DNA of 34,277 nucleotides from an uncultured Eubacteriales bacterium. Its GTDB lineage: Bacteria > Bacillota > Clostridia > Christensenellales > Aristaeellaceae. Within the stretch, counting starts at the first letter, position 1. Every line of letters starts with the position of its first letter. The notes beneath the pieces were generated by a model, which was not told the DNA's origin, searched no databases, and worked only from the letters and a program-made list of their open reading frames with translations. This document shows positions 7,712 through 16,554 of the stretch, piece by piece. Made by a program: the position numbers and the translations under genes. The DNA is taken from contig CADARO010000027.1 of NCBI GenBank assembly GCA_902790345.1, forward strand, positions 1-34,277, in the 5' to 3' direction.

Positions 7712-9298
7712 ATGAAGAAACTGGCCCTGCTGCTGGCTGCTCTTCTCATGTTCTCCAGCGTCTCCGCGTTGGCCGTGGACTGGAATGAGGAAGGCCTGCC
7801 CATCGTCAACGAGCCCTACTCCTTCTCCATCTTCCTGGATGACAGCGGTCTCCCGGAGGACAAGATCATGTTCCCGATCCTGGAGGAGATGACCGGCATC
7901 ACCATCGACTGGCAGATGGCTCCCTATGCCGTGCAGACTGAAAAGCTCGGCATCGCGCTGTCCAGCGGCGACTACGCCGACGTCATCGCCGGTTGGGTTC
8001 TGGGCGACCAGCACCTGATCGACATGGGCATGGGCGATCAGACCTTCCTGCCCCTGGAGGAGCTGTTCGAGAAGTACGGCCCCAACATGATGGAAGTTCT
8101 GGACAAGCCCGGCGTGCGCTCTTCCATGACCCTGCCGGATGGCCACATCTATTCCATCCCCTACGTCGTGGCTGAGCCCGAAGTGTTCTACATCCCCTAC
8201 ATCAACGCCCAGTGGCTGGATCGGCTCGGCCTCGAGCTGCCCACCACCCCCGAAGAGCTGAAGGAAGTCCTGATTGCCTTCCGCGACCAGGATGCCAACG
8301 GCAATGGCGATCCCACCGATGAGATCCCCTTCTCCGGCGACCCCAACAACCTGGACATCAGCAAGCTGGCTGGTTGGTGGGGCGTGGACGCTGCCGGCCA
8401 GAAGAACAACTTCCCCTATTTCGCGCTGGTTGACGGCAAGATCACCTTCAACGCCAACACCGAAGGCTACAAGGCTTTCATCGAGTACTTCGCCGACCTG
8501 TACAAGGAAGGCCTGATCGACCCCGAGATCTTCACCCAGGACGTGGCCACCTGGTCCGCCAAGGGCAAGCAGGATCTGTACGGTGTTGATATCTCCTACG
8601 GCCCCAGCGATGCCTATGACGATTTCCTGGAGGGCACCGAGGAGTACGAGAAGTACGTCAAGAACGCCATGCATCCCCTGCCCGTGCTGAAGGGCGTGGA
8701 GAACCCCGTGTACCATCGCACCACCCCTGGCGTCACCCTGTTCCGCACCCAGGCCGTCGTGACCGACAAGTGCGACGACGAGAAGGCCGCCATCGTTATC
8801 CGCTGGTTCAACAACCTGTTCGAGGCTGACGTGTCTCAGCAGACCTCTTCCGGCCCCTTCGATATCTGCATCACCAAGCTGGCTGATGGCCTGTATCAGG
8901 AGACCGACCAGTCTGACTGGAGCGACGAGATGAAGGAGAAGTACAGCTGGGGCAACCGCTTCGCCAACTCCCTGCCGCGCTACTATCATGACAACAAGGT
9001 CCTGCCCTTCGGCAAGGACGAGCCCGATCCCGACCTGCAGAACGAGATGAAGATGGAGCTGTACGGCCCCTATCTGAACGAGTTCTTCCCCCAGGTCTGG
9101 AGCACCTCTGAGGACGACACCACCCGTTCCGCTGAGATTCAGGCTGACCTGAACAACTACATCAAGACCAAGACCGCGCAGTGGATCGCCGGCCAGGCTG
9201 ATGTGAACGCCGAGTGGGATGCTTACTGCGAGCAGCTCAACGCCTACGGCCTGGAAGAGCTCACCGAGATCAACCGCCGTTCGCTGGGCGAGGAATAA
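7712..9298 (+). CDS. Extracellular sugar-binding protein, LplA-like (ABC transporter)
   Basis: A 528-residue solute-binding protein. The signal peptide is residues 1-21 (MKKLALLLAALLMFSSVSALA) followed by VDW. There is no cysteine at the cleavage region, so it is not an obvious lipoprotein although the organism looks monoderm. A Ca-binding-like loop typical of LplA-type proteins occurs near residue 193 (DQDANGNGDPTDEIPF). The start ATG is preceded by AAGGAGG. It is the third gene of the operon, 68 nt after the permease, and followed by a terminator. It would deliver oligosaccharides to the two upstream permeases. Ligand specificity cannot be read from sequence. Confidence 0.92.
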   Translation: MKKLALLLAALLMFSSVSALAVDWNEEGLPIVNEPYSFSIFLDDSGLPEDKIMFPILEEMTGITIDWQMAPYAVQTEKLGIALSSGDYADVIAGWVLGDQHLIDMGMGDQTFLPLEELFEKYGPNMMEVLDKPGVRSSMTLPDGHIYSIPYVVAEPEVFYIPYINAQWLDRLGLELPTTPEELKEVLIAFRDQDANGNGDPTDEIPFSGDPNNLDISKLAGWWGVDAAGQKNNFPYFALVDGKITFNANTEGYKAFIEYFADLYKEGLIDPEIFTQDVATWSAKGKQDLYGVDISYGPSDAYDDFLEGTEEYEKYVKNAMHPLPVLKGVENPVYHRTTPGVTLFRTQAVVTDKCDDEKAAIVIRWFNNLFEADVSQQTSSGPFDICITKLADGLYQETDQSDWSDEMKEKYSWGNRFANSLPRYYHDNKVLPFGKDEPDPDLQNEMKMELYGPYLNEFFPQVWSTSEDDTTRSAEIQADLNNYIKTKTAQWIAGQADVNAEWDAYCEQLNAYGLEELTEINRRSLGEE

Positions 9299-9332
9299 TT
9301 CAGTTCTGAATTATTGACATCGCATCAATCCG

Positions 9333-9380
9333 CGGCAGGAGCCGTCGCAATCGCGGCGGCTCCTGCCGTATATTATTTTA
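9333..9380 (+). terminator. Rho-independent terminator after the first transporter operon
   Basis: CGGCAGGAGCCG (9333-9344) pairs perfectly over 12 bp with CGGCTCCTGCCG (9357-9368), followed by the T-rich TATATTATTTTA. Confidence 0.85.
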
Positions 9381-9416
9381 CAGCAGAACTTTATAATCGC
9401 GCGTCGGGCGGCGCTG

Positions 9417-9445
9417 TGCTATAATGATCTGGGGAAACGAACGCA
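9417..9445 (+). promoter_or_regulatory. Extended -10 promoter and weak cre-like element for the hydrolase operon
   Basis: TGCTATAAT at 9417-9425 is a full extended -10 element; no good -35 is seen. Immediately downstream GGGAAACGAACGCA (9432-9445) matches 12 of 14 positions of a cre consensus, placed where bound protein would block initiation. The cre match is weak evidence alone. Confidence 0.55.
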
Positions 9446-9473
9446 TATCTAAGAGACGGCGAGGTGACGGGAT

Positions 9474-11606
9474 TTGAATCACGGCGACACATGGATCTGG
9501 CTGCCGGAAGAAAAATATCCGGCCAATCAGCGCACGGTTTTCAGCGCCCATGGCGACATGACCGACGGCCATTACACGGTGGCGGAGTTTCGCGGAGACT
9601 ATGCCTTCGGGAAGCGGGTCGTGTCGGCCAAGCTGCGCTTCAGCGGGGACACGGCGTTTCAGCTGTACTGCAACGGCGGGTTCGTGGCCACCGGCCCGGC
9701 CTGCGTGGGCGGCGATTTTATCGGCAACGACACGGCACGGGACAATTTCTACGCCTCCCAGGCGGAAATCCATCCGGATTCGGACAGGCTGTCCTTCTTC
9801 GCCCGGGTGCGCATGATGCCCGTGCAGATCTGCGAGTATTCCAAGGGCCGGGGCGGCTTCATGCTGTCCGCCGCGCTCACCTTCGAGGATGGCACGGAGC
9901 GGTCTATTTCGACGGATGGGAGCTGGATGGTTCGCAAAAACGGGGCGTACTGCGCGCCTGGTCAGTTTGACGGCCGCATCGCGCCGGATGAATACGTGGG
10001 CGCGGCGGTGATCGAGGACATCTGGCGCGCCGAAACCGCGCCGATCCCGGTGAGGACCGAGCGGACACTGACGCCAGACGGATGCGTCATGTCGCTGGAG
10101 CCGGGGGAGGAGAAGACCGCCTCGCTGGAGCTGGACATGATCTATGCCGGGTTCCTTCAGCTGCGGGCGGAGGCGAGCGGCGAGGTGCGGGTGCGCGTGA
10201 ATTGCCGGGAGCTGGAGGAGAAGGGCGACGAGGAGCAGGCCGTGTTTCTGGGCAGCGGCGAGTATCGCGGCTTCACCCTGCACAGCGCCGGGAATCTGCT
10301 GGTGACCTGTGAAAACCGTTCCGCGGGCCCCGCCCGGGTGTTTGTGTCGCTGATTGAGACCCACTATCCCGTTTGGGAGGAAGCCGAGACCGTGGTCAGC
10401 GACGGGGAACTGACCCAGGTCATGAAGACCTGCCGTCACACGCTGAAGATCTGCCGCCAGACCCATCACCTGGACAGCCCGCGCCACTGCGAGCCCCTGG
10501 CCTGCACCGGCGATTACTACATCGAGAGCCTGATGACCCTCTTCTCCTTCGGCGACATGCGGCTGGCGGCCTTCGACGTGCTGCGCACCGCCGCGCTGCT
10601 GGAGCGGGAAAACGGCCGCATGTTCCACACCACGTACAGCTGCATCTGGGTGAAGATGCTGTATGATACCTACATGGCCATGGGGGACAAGGGCCTTTTG
10701 GCGCGCTGCGAAAGGGCGCTGGGCCTGCTGCTGGGGCGGTTCGAGGGCTACGTGGGCGAAAACGGGCTGATCGAGACCCCGCCGGACTACATGTTCGTGG
10801 ACTGGATCTACATCGACGGCCTCTCCATGCATCATCCCCCGAAGGCCCTGGGCCAGAGCTGCCTGAACATGTTCTATTTCGGTGCGCTGGACGCGGCGGA
10901 GAAGGTTTACGCCGCCCTCTCCCGGGAGGAGGAGGCCGGCCGCTGCGCGGAGAAGCGGGAGGCCCTTCGCGGGGCCATCAACGCGCTGCTGTTTGACGCG
11001 GAGAAGGGCGTCTATTTCGAGGGCCTGAACACGCCCACCGACGAGGCGCTCATCGGCGGATGGATGCCGCGCAATGTGTCCAAGCGGTATTACCTCAAAC
11101 ATTCCAACATCCTGGCCGCCTGCGTGGGCGTCTGCGACGACGCGACCGGCCGGGACATCATCGGTCGGGTCATGCGGGACGAGATCCAGGGAGACTGCCA
11201 GCCCTATTTCATGCACTATCTGCTGGAGGCTGTCTTCCGGCTGGGGCTGCGGGAGCAATACACGCTGGCCATCCTGGAAAAATGGAAAAAGCCCGTGATG
11301 GACTGCGTCAAGGGGCTGGCGGAGGGCTTTGTGAAGCCGGAGCCCACCTATCGCTTCGATCACAGCCATGCCTGGGGAGGCACGCCGCTCTATTCGCTGC
11401 CCAGGGCGCTGCTGGGCCTGGAAATCACGCGGCCCGGCATGAGGGGCATTCGGCTGTCGCCGTCACTCTTGGGGCTGGACAGCGCCCATGTGGAGCTGCT
11501 GACGCCCCAGGGCAAGCTGACCTGCGACATGAGCCGAGGCGAAGCGCCCTGCCTGGCCTGCCCGCCGGGTGTGGCGATTCAATGGGAAGGAGATAAAATG
11601 TCATGA
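9474..11606 (+). CDS. GH78-like alpha-L-rhamnosidase with altered catalytic-region motif
   Basis: A 710-residue cytoplasmic protein starting at a TTG (9474) with GAGGTG 7 nt upstream. The N-terminal WIWLPE and YCNGGFVATGP blocks are typical of the beta-domains of GH78-type enzymes. A six-hairpin (alpha/alpha) barrel follows from about residue 315. The family segment DCPxRDERxGWxGD aligns without gaps to residues 334-347, DSPRHCEPLACTGD. The outer Asp, Pro, the Glu (E340) and the final Gly-Asp are kept, but the Arg-Asp, Arg and Gly-Trp positions are changed. It is therefore a divergent relative and the substrate may not be plain rhamnose. The C-terminal beta-domain (GMRGIRLSPSLLGLDSAHVELLTPQGKL) is present. 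It is first in the hydrolase operon and overlaps the next gene by ATGA. Confidence 0.78.
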   Translation: MNHGDTWIWLPEEKYPANQRTVFSAHGDMTDGHYTVAEFRGDYAFGKRVVSAKLRFSGDTAFQLYCNGGFVATGPACVGGDFIGNDTARDNFYASQAEIHPDSDRLSFFARVRMMPVQICEYSKGRGGFMLSAALTFEDGTERSISTDGSWMVRKNGAYCAPGQFDGRIAPDEYVGAAVIEDIWRAETAPIPVRTERTLTPDGCVMSLEPGEEKTASLELDMIYAGFLQLRAEASGEVRVRVNCRELEEKGDEEQAVFLGSGEYRGFTLHSAGNLLVTCENRSAGPARVFVSLIETHYPVWEEAETVVSDGELTQVMKTCRHTLKICRQTHHLDSPRHCEPLACTGDYYIESLMTLFSFGDMRLAAFDVLRTAALLERENGRMFHTTYSCIWVKMLYDTYMAMGDKGLLARCERALGLLLGRFEGYVGENGLIETPPDYMFVDWIYIDGLSMHHPPKALGQSCLNMFYFGALDAAEKVYAALSREEEAGRCAEKREALRGAINALLFDAEKGVYFEGLNTPTDEALIGGWMPRNVSKRYYLKHSNILAACVGVCDDATGRDIIGRVMRDEIQGDCQPYFMHYLLEAVFRLGLREQYTLAILEKWKKPVMDCVKGLAEGFVKPEPTYRFDHSHAWGGTPLYSLPRALLGLEITRPGMRGIRLSPSLLGLDSAHVELLTPQGKLTCDMSRGEAPCLACPPGVAIQWEGDKMS

Positions 11607-14200
11607 GCGATTATCGCGACGCGAAACTGGACATCGACGCGCGGGTCAACGACCTGCTGGACAAAATGACGCTGGAGGAAATGATCCTGCAGACCGATCA
11701 GTACTTCAGCCATGACTTCACCCGCCGGAACAGGCTGGGCGACGTGGAATTCATCGACATGGACAGGCTGGACAGCCTTTTGAAGGGCAACAGCTGCGGC
11801 AGCATCCAGGCCCGGGGCATGACGCCGGACCAGCTCAACGCGATCCAGACCTACGCCGTGGAGAAGACCCGGCTGGGCATTCCCTTCCTGTTCAGCGAGG
11901 AGGCGCTGCACGGCCTGTGCCACCGCGCCGCCACCGCTTTCCCCCAGCAGATCGGCCTGGCGGCCACCTTCAATCCCCAACTGGGCCGCGAAATGGGCCG
12001 GGCCATCGGCACGGAAGCCCGGGCCATGGGCATCCACGAGACCTACAGCCCGGTGATGGATCTCATCCGCGACCCCCGCTATGGCCGCACGGAGGAGACC
12101 TACGGCGAGGACACCCATCTGGGCGCGGAATTCGCCCGGGAGGTGGTTCGCGGCATGCAGGGCCAGCGCCTGTCCGATCCGGACGCCGTGGCCGCCGAGC
12201 CCAAGCACTACGCGGGCTATGGCGCGCCGGTGGGCGGCCTGAACTGCGCCCCCTGTGCCCTGGGCCGTCACGAGGTGTTCTCCGACGCGCTGCCGGTGTT
12301 TGAGGCGGCGTTTGTGGATGGAGGCGCCGTGGACGTGATGTGCTCCTACAACGCCATCGACGGCGTGCCGGTGTCGGCGGATCACGAGCTGCTCACCGAG
12401 GTGCTGCGGGATCAGTGGGGCATGCGGGGCTTCGTGCGCACCGACCTGACCGCCTGCGCCCGGCTGTACGACAACCACTATGTGGCCGACACCCGGCAGG
12501 AGGCCATGGCCATGAGCCTGGAGGCGGGCGTGGATCTGCAGCTGTACGACTTCCCCCACGACGAGTGGCAGGCCGGGCTCAAGGCGCTGGTGGAATCGGG
12601 CCGGCTGGATCGAAGCGTGGTGCGGCAGGCGGCGGGCCGGGTGCTGAAGGTGAAGTTCCTGCTGGGGCTGTTCGATCGGCCCTATGTGGACGAGAGCCTG
12701 TGGAAGACCGCCGTGCAAAACGAGGCGCATCTGAACCTGGCCCGGCGCATCGCCCGGGACAGCATGACCCTGCTGAAAAACGAGGGCGGCCTTCTGCCCC
12801 TCTCCAAAGAGATCAAAACGCTGGCTCTGATCGGCCCCGGCGCGGGCAAGGCCATGCTGGGCGACTACACGGATCACGCCAAGGACGGCGTGTCCATCCT
12901 GCAGGCGGTGAGGGAAGCCGTGTCCCCTCAGACAGAGGTGCTCTACGACCGGGGCTGCAACTTCCTGGGCGACGCGGCCACCCCCTTCGAGCCGGACTGG
13001 CTCCGGGACGAGGCGGGGGAGCGGGGCCTCACCGGCCGCTACTACAACGGCCGCGCCTTTGAGGGCGAGCCCATCGTGACCCGCCGCGACCGGGCCATCG
13101 ACTTCAACTGGATCATGAACAAGGCCCACGCCGACCTGGACGCCTACTGCTTCTGCGCGCGCTGGACGGGCAAACTGGCCCCTCAGGAGAGCTTCGAGGG
13201 CTTCATCGGCTTCAACACTCAGGACAGCATGAGGCTCTACGTGGACGGCCAGCTGATCCTGGACGGCTGGGGGGAGAAGAAGGACGCGAACCGCACTGTG
13301 CCCTTCCGCTTTGAGCGGGGCCGCGAATACGACCTGGTCATCGAATTCACCAACGACCGCCGGGGCGCGCGGGTGGTGTTCGGCTACAACCGGGAGCGGG
13401 AGGACTTCACCCGGGCCGTGGAGCTGGCCAAGCGTGCGGACGTGGCCGTGGTGTGCGTGGGCGACAGCCCGGACACCAGCGGCGAGAACTTCGACCGGGT
13501 GAGCCTGGATCTGCCGGGGCGGCAGCATGAATTCATTCGCGCCGTGGCCGAAACGGGCACGCCGGTGGTGCTGCTGATTCAGGGCGGCCGGCCGGCTTCC
13601 ATCCTGTGGGAGCAGGAGCACATTCCCGCCATCCTGCAGGCCTGGTTCCCGGGCGAGCAGGGCGGCTATGCCGTGGCCGAGACCCTCTTCGGCGACAGCA
13701 ACCCCTCCGGCCATCTGCCCATCACCTTCCCGAAGCACGTGGGCCAGATTCCCTGCCATTACAGCCGCAGGCCGGGCGGCGGGCGGCGCTATGTGGAGAT
13801 GGACTGGCTGCCCCTCTATCCCTTCGGCTATGGCCTGAGCTACACCACCTTTGAATTCGGCAACCTGACGCTCTCCGCCGAAACCATCGCGCCGGGCGAG
13901 TCCATCGAGGCCCGCTTCACCGTGACCAACACCGGCGGCCGGGAGGGCGCGGCAGTGCCCCAGCTCTACATCCGGGATGAGTTCGCCTCGGTGGTGAAGC
14001 CCATGCGGACGCTGGCGGCCTTTGAGAAGGTGACGCTGCGGCCCGGCGAGACGAAGACGGTCAGCGTGACCATCTCCCCCAGGGCCATGCGCACCCTGGG
14101 CCGGGACTTCAAATGGCGGGTGGAGCCGGGCGATTTCACCCTCTGGCTGGCCAGCGACGCGGAACATCCCATCATGAGCCGGACCTTCCGGGTGGAGTGA
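11603..14200 (+). CDS. Glycoside hydrolase family 3 beta-glycosidase with PA14 insert
   Basis: An 865-residue enzyme, likely a beta-glucosidase or beta-xylosidase. The N-terminal barrel carries FLFSEEALHGLCH, GRTEETYGED (161-170), AAEPKHYAGYG (198-207) and GFVRTDLTA (277-284), in which D281 fits the catalytic nucleophile. The second alpha/beta domain is interrupted by a PA14 domain (about 475-595, with FIGFNTQDSMRLYVDGQLILDGW-like features), which in other GH3 enzymes shapes substrate specificity. It resumes with CVGDSPDTSGENFDR (E628 is a candidate acid/base). A fibronectin-III-like domain ends the protein. There is no signal peptide. The start overlaps the previous stop (ATGA) with AAGGAG upstream, implying translational coupling. 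Confidence 0.9.
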   Translation: MSDYRDAKLDIDARVNDLLDKMTLEEMILQTDQYFSHDFTRRNRLGDVEFIDMDRLDSLLKGNSCGSIQARGMTPDQLNAIQTYAVEKTRLGIPFLFSEEALHGLCHRAATAFPQQIGLAATFNPQLGREMGRAIGTEARAMGIHETYSPVMDLIRDPRYGRTEETYGEDTHLGAEFAREVVRGMQGQRLSDPDAVAAEPKHYAGYGAPVGGLNCAPCALGRHEVFSDALPVFEAAFVDGGAVDVMCSYNAIDGVPVSADHELLTEVLRDQWGMRGFVRTDLTACARLYDNHYVADTRQEAMAMSLEAGVDLQLYDFPHDEWQAGLKALVESGRLDRSVVRQAAGRVLKVKFLLGLFDRPYVDESLWKTAVQNEAHLNLARRIARDSMTLLKNEGGLLPLSKEIKTLALIGPGAGKAMLGDYTDHAKDGVSILQAVREAVSPQTEVLYDRGCNFLGDAATPFEPDWLRDEAGERGLTGRYYNGRAFEGEPIVTRRDRAIDFNWIMNKAHADLDAYCFCARWTGKLAPQESFEGFIGFNTQDSMRLYVDGQLILDGWGEKKDANRTVPFRFERGREYDLVIEFTNDRRGARVVFGYNREREDFTRAVELAKRADVAVVCVGDSPDTSGENFDRVSLDLPGRQHEFIRAVAETGTPVVLLIQGGRPASILWEQEHIPAILQAWFPGEQGGYAVAETLFGDSNPSGHLPITFPKHVGQIPCHYSRRPGGGRRYVEMDWLPLYPFGYGLSYTTFEFGNLTLSAETIAPGESIEARFTVTNTGGREGAAVPQLYIRDEFASVVKPMRTLAAFEKVTLRPGETKTVSVTISPRAMRTLGRDFKWRVEPGDFTLWLASDAEHPIMSRTFRVE

Positions 14201-14211
14201 GGTGAATGGCA

Positions 14212-16389
14212 ATGAACATCATTTATCTGGACAATCCCGCCGCCGAATGGGAGAACACCACCCCCATCGGGTGCGGGCGCATGGGCGCCATGATTTACGG
14301 CGCACCCGGCACGGAGCGCCTTCAGCTTTCCGAGGAGCGCATCTGGTCCGGCCAGGCTCAGGCCAACGCCGCGCCTGAGCTGTACGACAAGCTGAACACC
14401 CTGCGCCGCCTGCTGATGGACGGCAAGGCTGCCGAGGCGGACGACTGGGCGCAGGCCCATATGAAGGACGATTTCGTCCGCGTGAAGTCCTACGAGACGG
14501 CGGGCGATTTGGTGGTGGACACGGGCGACACCGACGCGGACGGCGCGGCGGAGGCCTACAGCCGCCGCCTGGACCTGATGGACGGCGTGGCGACGGTGCG
14601 CTATGCCCGGAAGGGACATGTCTACGCCCGGGAATTTGTCGCCTCCTATCCGGACGACGTGATCGCCGCGCGATTCACCGGTCTTTTGCCGGAGCGGACG
14701 GTGTCGCTGCGCTGGGAGCGGGAGAACATAAAGCGCGTGACGGTGAAGGACGGCCTCATGACCGTGAAGGCTTCCACTATGGACGACGCGCACCCCTTCA
14801 CCGTGCTGGTGAAGGCCGTCACCGACGGGCAGACCGGCGCGTCCGGCGACGCCATGACGGTGACCGGCGCGACGGAGCTCACCCTGCTGGTCACGGCGGC
14901 GGTGGAAAAGACGCCCGCCCTGCCGGACAGCGGGGACTGGGCCGACCTGCGGGCGCGGGCCGTGGCCGATCACAGGGCGCTGATGGAGCGCTCGGCCATC
15001 GACCTGAGCGCCGGAGACGAGTCGGGGCTGGAGGAGCTGACGATCCCGCAGAGGCTGGCCCGCGTCCGGGAGGGCAAGAAGGACGGCGGGCTGCTGGGCC
15101 TGTACTACCAGTTCGGCCGCTACCTCATGGTGGGCTCCAGCCGGCCGGGCACCCTGCCCGCCAACCTGCAGGGCGTGTGGAACGGCTATCTCAACGCCCC
15201 GTGGAACAGCGACTACCACACCAACATCAATTTGCAGATGAACTACTGGCCGGTGGAGGTGACGAACCTGTCGGAATGCGCGCTGCCGCTGTTCGACTAC
15301 ATGAACGGCAACCTGTTGGAATCCGGCAAGAGGACGGCGCAAATCAGCTACCACTGCCGGGGCACCGTGACCCATCACCTGTCCGACATCTACGGCTTCA
15401 CCGCCCCGGCGGACGGCCTGTGGGGCCTGTGGCCCCTGGGCGGCGCGTGGCTGTGCTTCAACATGTGGGAGCACTACCTGTACACCGGCGATATGGACTA
15501 TCTGGCCAACGCGGCCTATGAGTTCATCCGTCAGTCGGCGCTGTTCTTCCTGGATTACATGGTGGAGAGCGACGATGGGACCATGCTGCTCACCGGCCCC
15601 TCCACCTCGCCGGAGAACTGCTATTTCGACGCGAATGGCCATCGGGTGACGCTGTGCATGTCGCCCAGCATGGACGTGGAGATCGTGGGCGGCCTGCTGA
15701 GGATCTATGTCGCCTGCGAGAGGCTTCTGAACCGCGACCCGGCGCAGCGGGATCAGGCGGAGGCGGCGCTGAAGAAGATGCCGCCCCTCAGGATCGGTCG
15801 GCACGGCAACCTCATGGAGTGGATGGAGGACTACGACGAGCCCGACCCGGGCCACCGGCACATCTCCCACCTTTTCGCGCTGTATCCGGACGACTCCATC
15901 AGCGCCGCCACGCCTGAATTGCTGGAGGCGGCCCGCAAGACCATCGAGCGGCGGCTGTCCCACGGCGGCGGCCACACAGGCTGGTCCTGCGCCTGGCTGA
16001 TCTGCCTCTACGCCCGCCTGGGCGACGGGGAAGGCGTGCATCGCATGATCGGCAAGCTGCTTGCCAACTCCACCCTGGACAACCTGCTGGATACCCATCC
16101 GCCCTTCCAGATCGACGGCAATTTCGGCGCCACGGCGGGCCTAGCGGAGATGCTGCTGCAGAGCCACGGCGGCGTGATCGCCCTGCTGCCCGCCCTGCCG
16201 GAGGCGTATCCGGAGGGCAGCTTCCGGGGCCTCCGCGCGCGGGGCGGCGTGTCGGTGGACGCGGCCTGGCGGGATGGCCGGGTCGTGAGTGCTTCGCTGA
16301 AGGCCGACCGGGACGCGTGCTTCACGCTGCGCGTGAACGGAGAGGATAGAGCGGTGCGCCTGAAGGCGGGGGAGACCCTGGCGATCTGA
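14212..16389 (+). CDS. Glycoside hydrolase family 95 (alpha-L-fucosidase or alpha-L-galactosidase)
   Basis: A 725-residue cytoplasmic GH95 enzyme, an inverting hydrolase usually acting on alpha-1,2-linked L-fucose or on L-galactose. Signatures: N-terminal NPAAEWENTTPIGCGRMGAMIYG; NLQGVWNGYLNAPWNSDYHTN then INLQMNYWPVEVTNL (from about residue 318), including the Asn-x-Asn that assists catalysis; GPSTSPENCYFDANGH; the HTGWSCAW segment; and FQIDGNFGATAGLAEML. A C-terminal beta-domain follows. The start at 14212 is preferred to the ATG at 14206 because GAGGTG (14199-14204) is 7 nt from the former and too close to the latter. It lies 11 nt after the GH3 stop and is last in the operon. With the GH29 gene it gives the locus two unrelated fucose-releasing families. 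Confidence 0.9.
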   Translation: MNIIYLDNPAAEWENTTPIGCGRMGAMIYGAPGTERLQLSEERIWSGQAQANAAPELYDKLNTLRRLLMDGKAAEADDWAQAHMKDDFVRVKSYETAGDLVVDTGDTDADGAAEAYSRRLDLMDGVATVRYARKGHVYAREFVASYPDDVIAARFTGLLPERTVSLRWERENIKRVTVKDGLMTVKASTMDDAHPFTVLVKAVTDGQTGASGDAMTVTGATELTLLVTAAVEKTPALPDSGDWADLRARAVADHRALMERSAIDLSAGDESGLEELTIPQRLARVREGKKDGGLLGLYYQFGRYLMVGSSRPGTLPANLQGVWNGYLNAPWNSDYHTNINLQMNYWPVEVTNLSECALPLFDYMNGNLLESGKRTAQISYHCRGTVTHHLSDIYGFTAPADGLWGLWPLGGAWLCFNMWEHYLYTGDMDYLANAAYEFIRQSALFFLDYMVESDDGTMLLTGPSTSPENCYFDANGHRVTLCMSPSMDVEIVGGLLRIYVACERLLNRDPAQRDQAEAALKKMPPLRIGRHGNLMEWMEDYDEPDPGHRHISHLFALYPDDSISAATPELLEAARKTIERRLSHGGGHTGWSCAWLICLYARLGDGEGVHRMIGKLLANSTLDNLLDTHPPFQIDGNFGATAGLAEMLLQSHGGVIALLPALPEAYPEGSFRGLRARGGVSVDAAWRDGRVVSASLKADRDACFTLRVNGEDRAVRLKAGETLAI

Positions 16390-16413
16390 CCGGCGAATTG
16401 AACAGAATAATCG

Positions 16414-16445
16414 AGCGGGCTGCTTCGGCAGTCTGCTCTTTGTCT
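16414..16445 (+). terminator. Terminator of the GH78-GH3-GH95 operon
   Basis: AGCGGGCTGC (16414-16423) pairs with GCAGTCTGCT (16428-16437), with two G-T pairs, around a stable TTCG tetraloop, followed by CTTTGTCTGT. Confidence 0.65.
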
Positions 16446-16461
16446 GTGAGGGCTTATGCGC

Positions 16462-16499
16462 AAAAAACGCCCGGCATCAGCTTTTCGCCGATGCCGGGC
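16462..16499 (-). terminator. Terminator of the leftward second transporter operon
   Basis: On the minus strand GCCCGGCATC (16499-16490) pairs with GATGCCGGGC (16478-16469) and is followed by a run of six T (16467-16462). Confidence 0.85.
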
Positions 16500-16554
16500 T
16501 GAGGGATGCGATCAGATCATGGGGCGAAACGCCTCAGTTTTTCCTCTGCGCTGA

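Noticed and set aside
11579-14212. 877-codon minus-strand opening opposite the GH3 gene
   Set aside because: An antisense shadow of a strongly supported GH3 enzyme with catalytic motifs; the shadow protein is compositionally abnormal.
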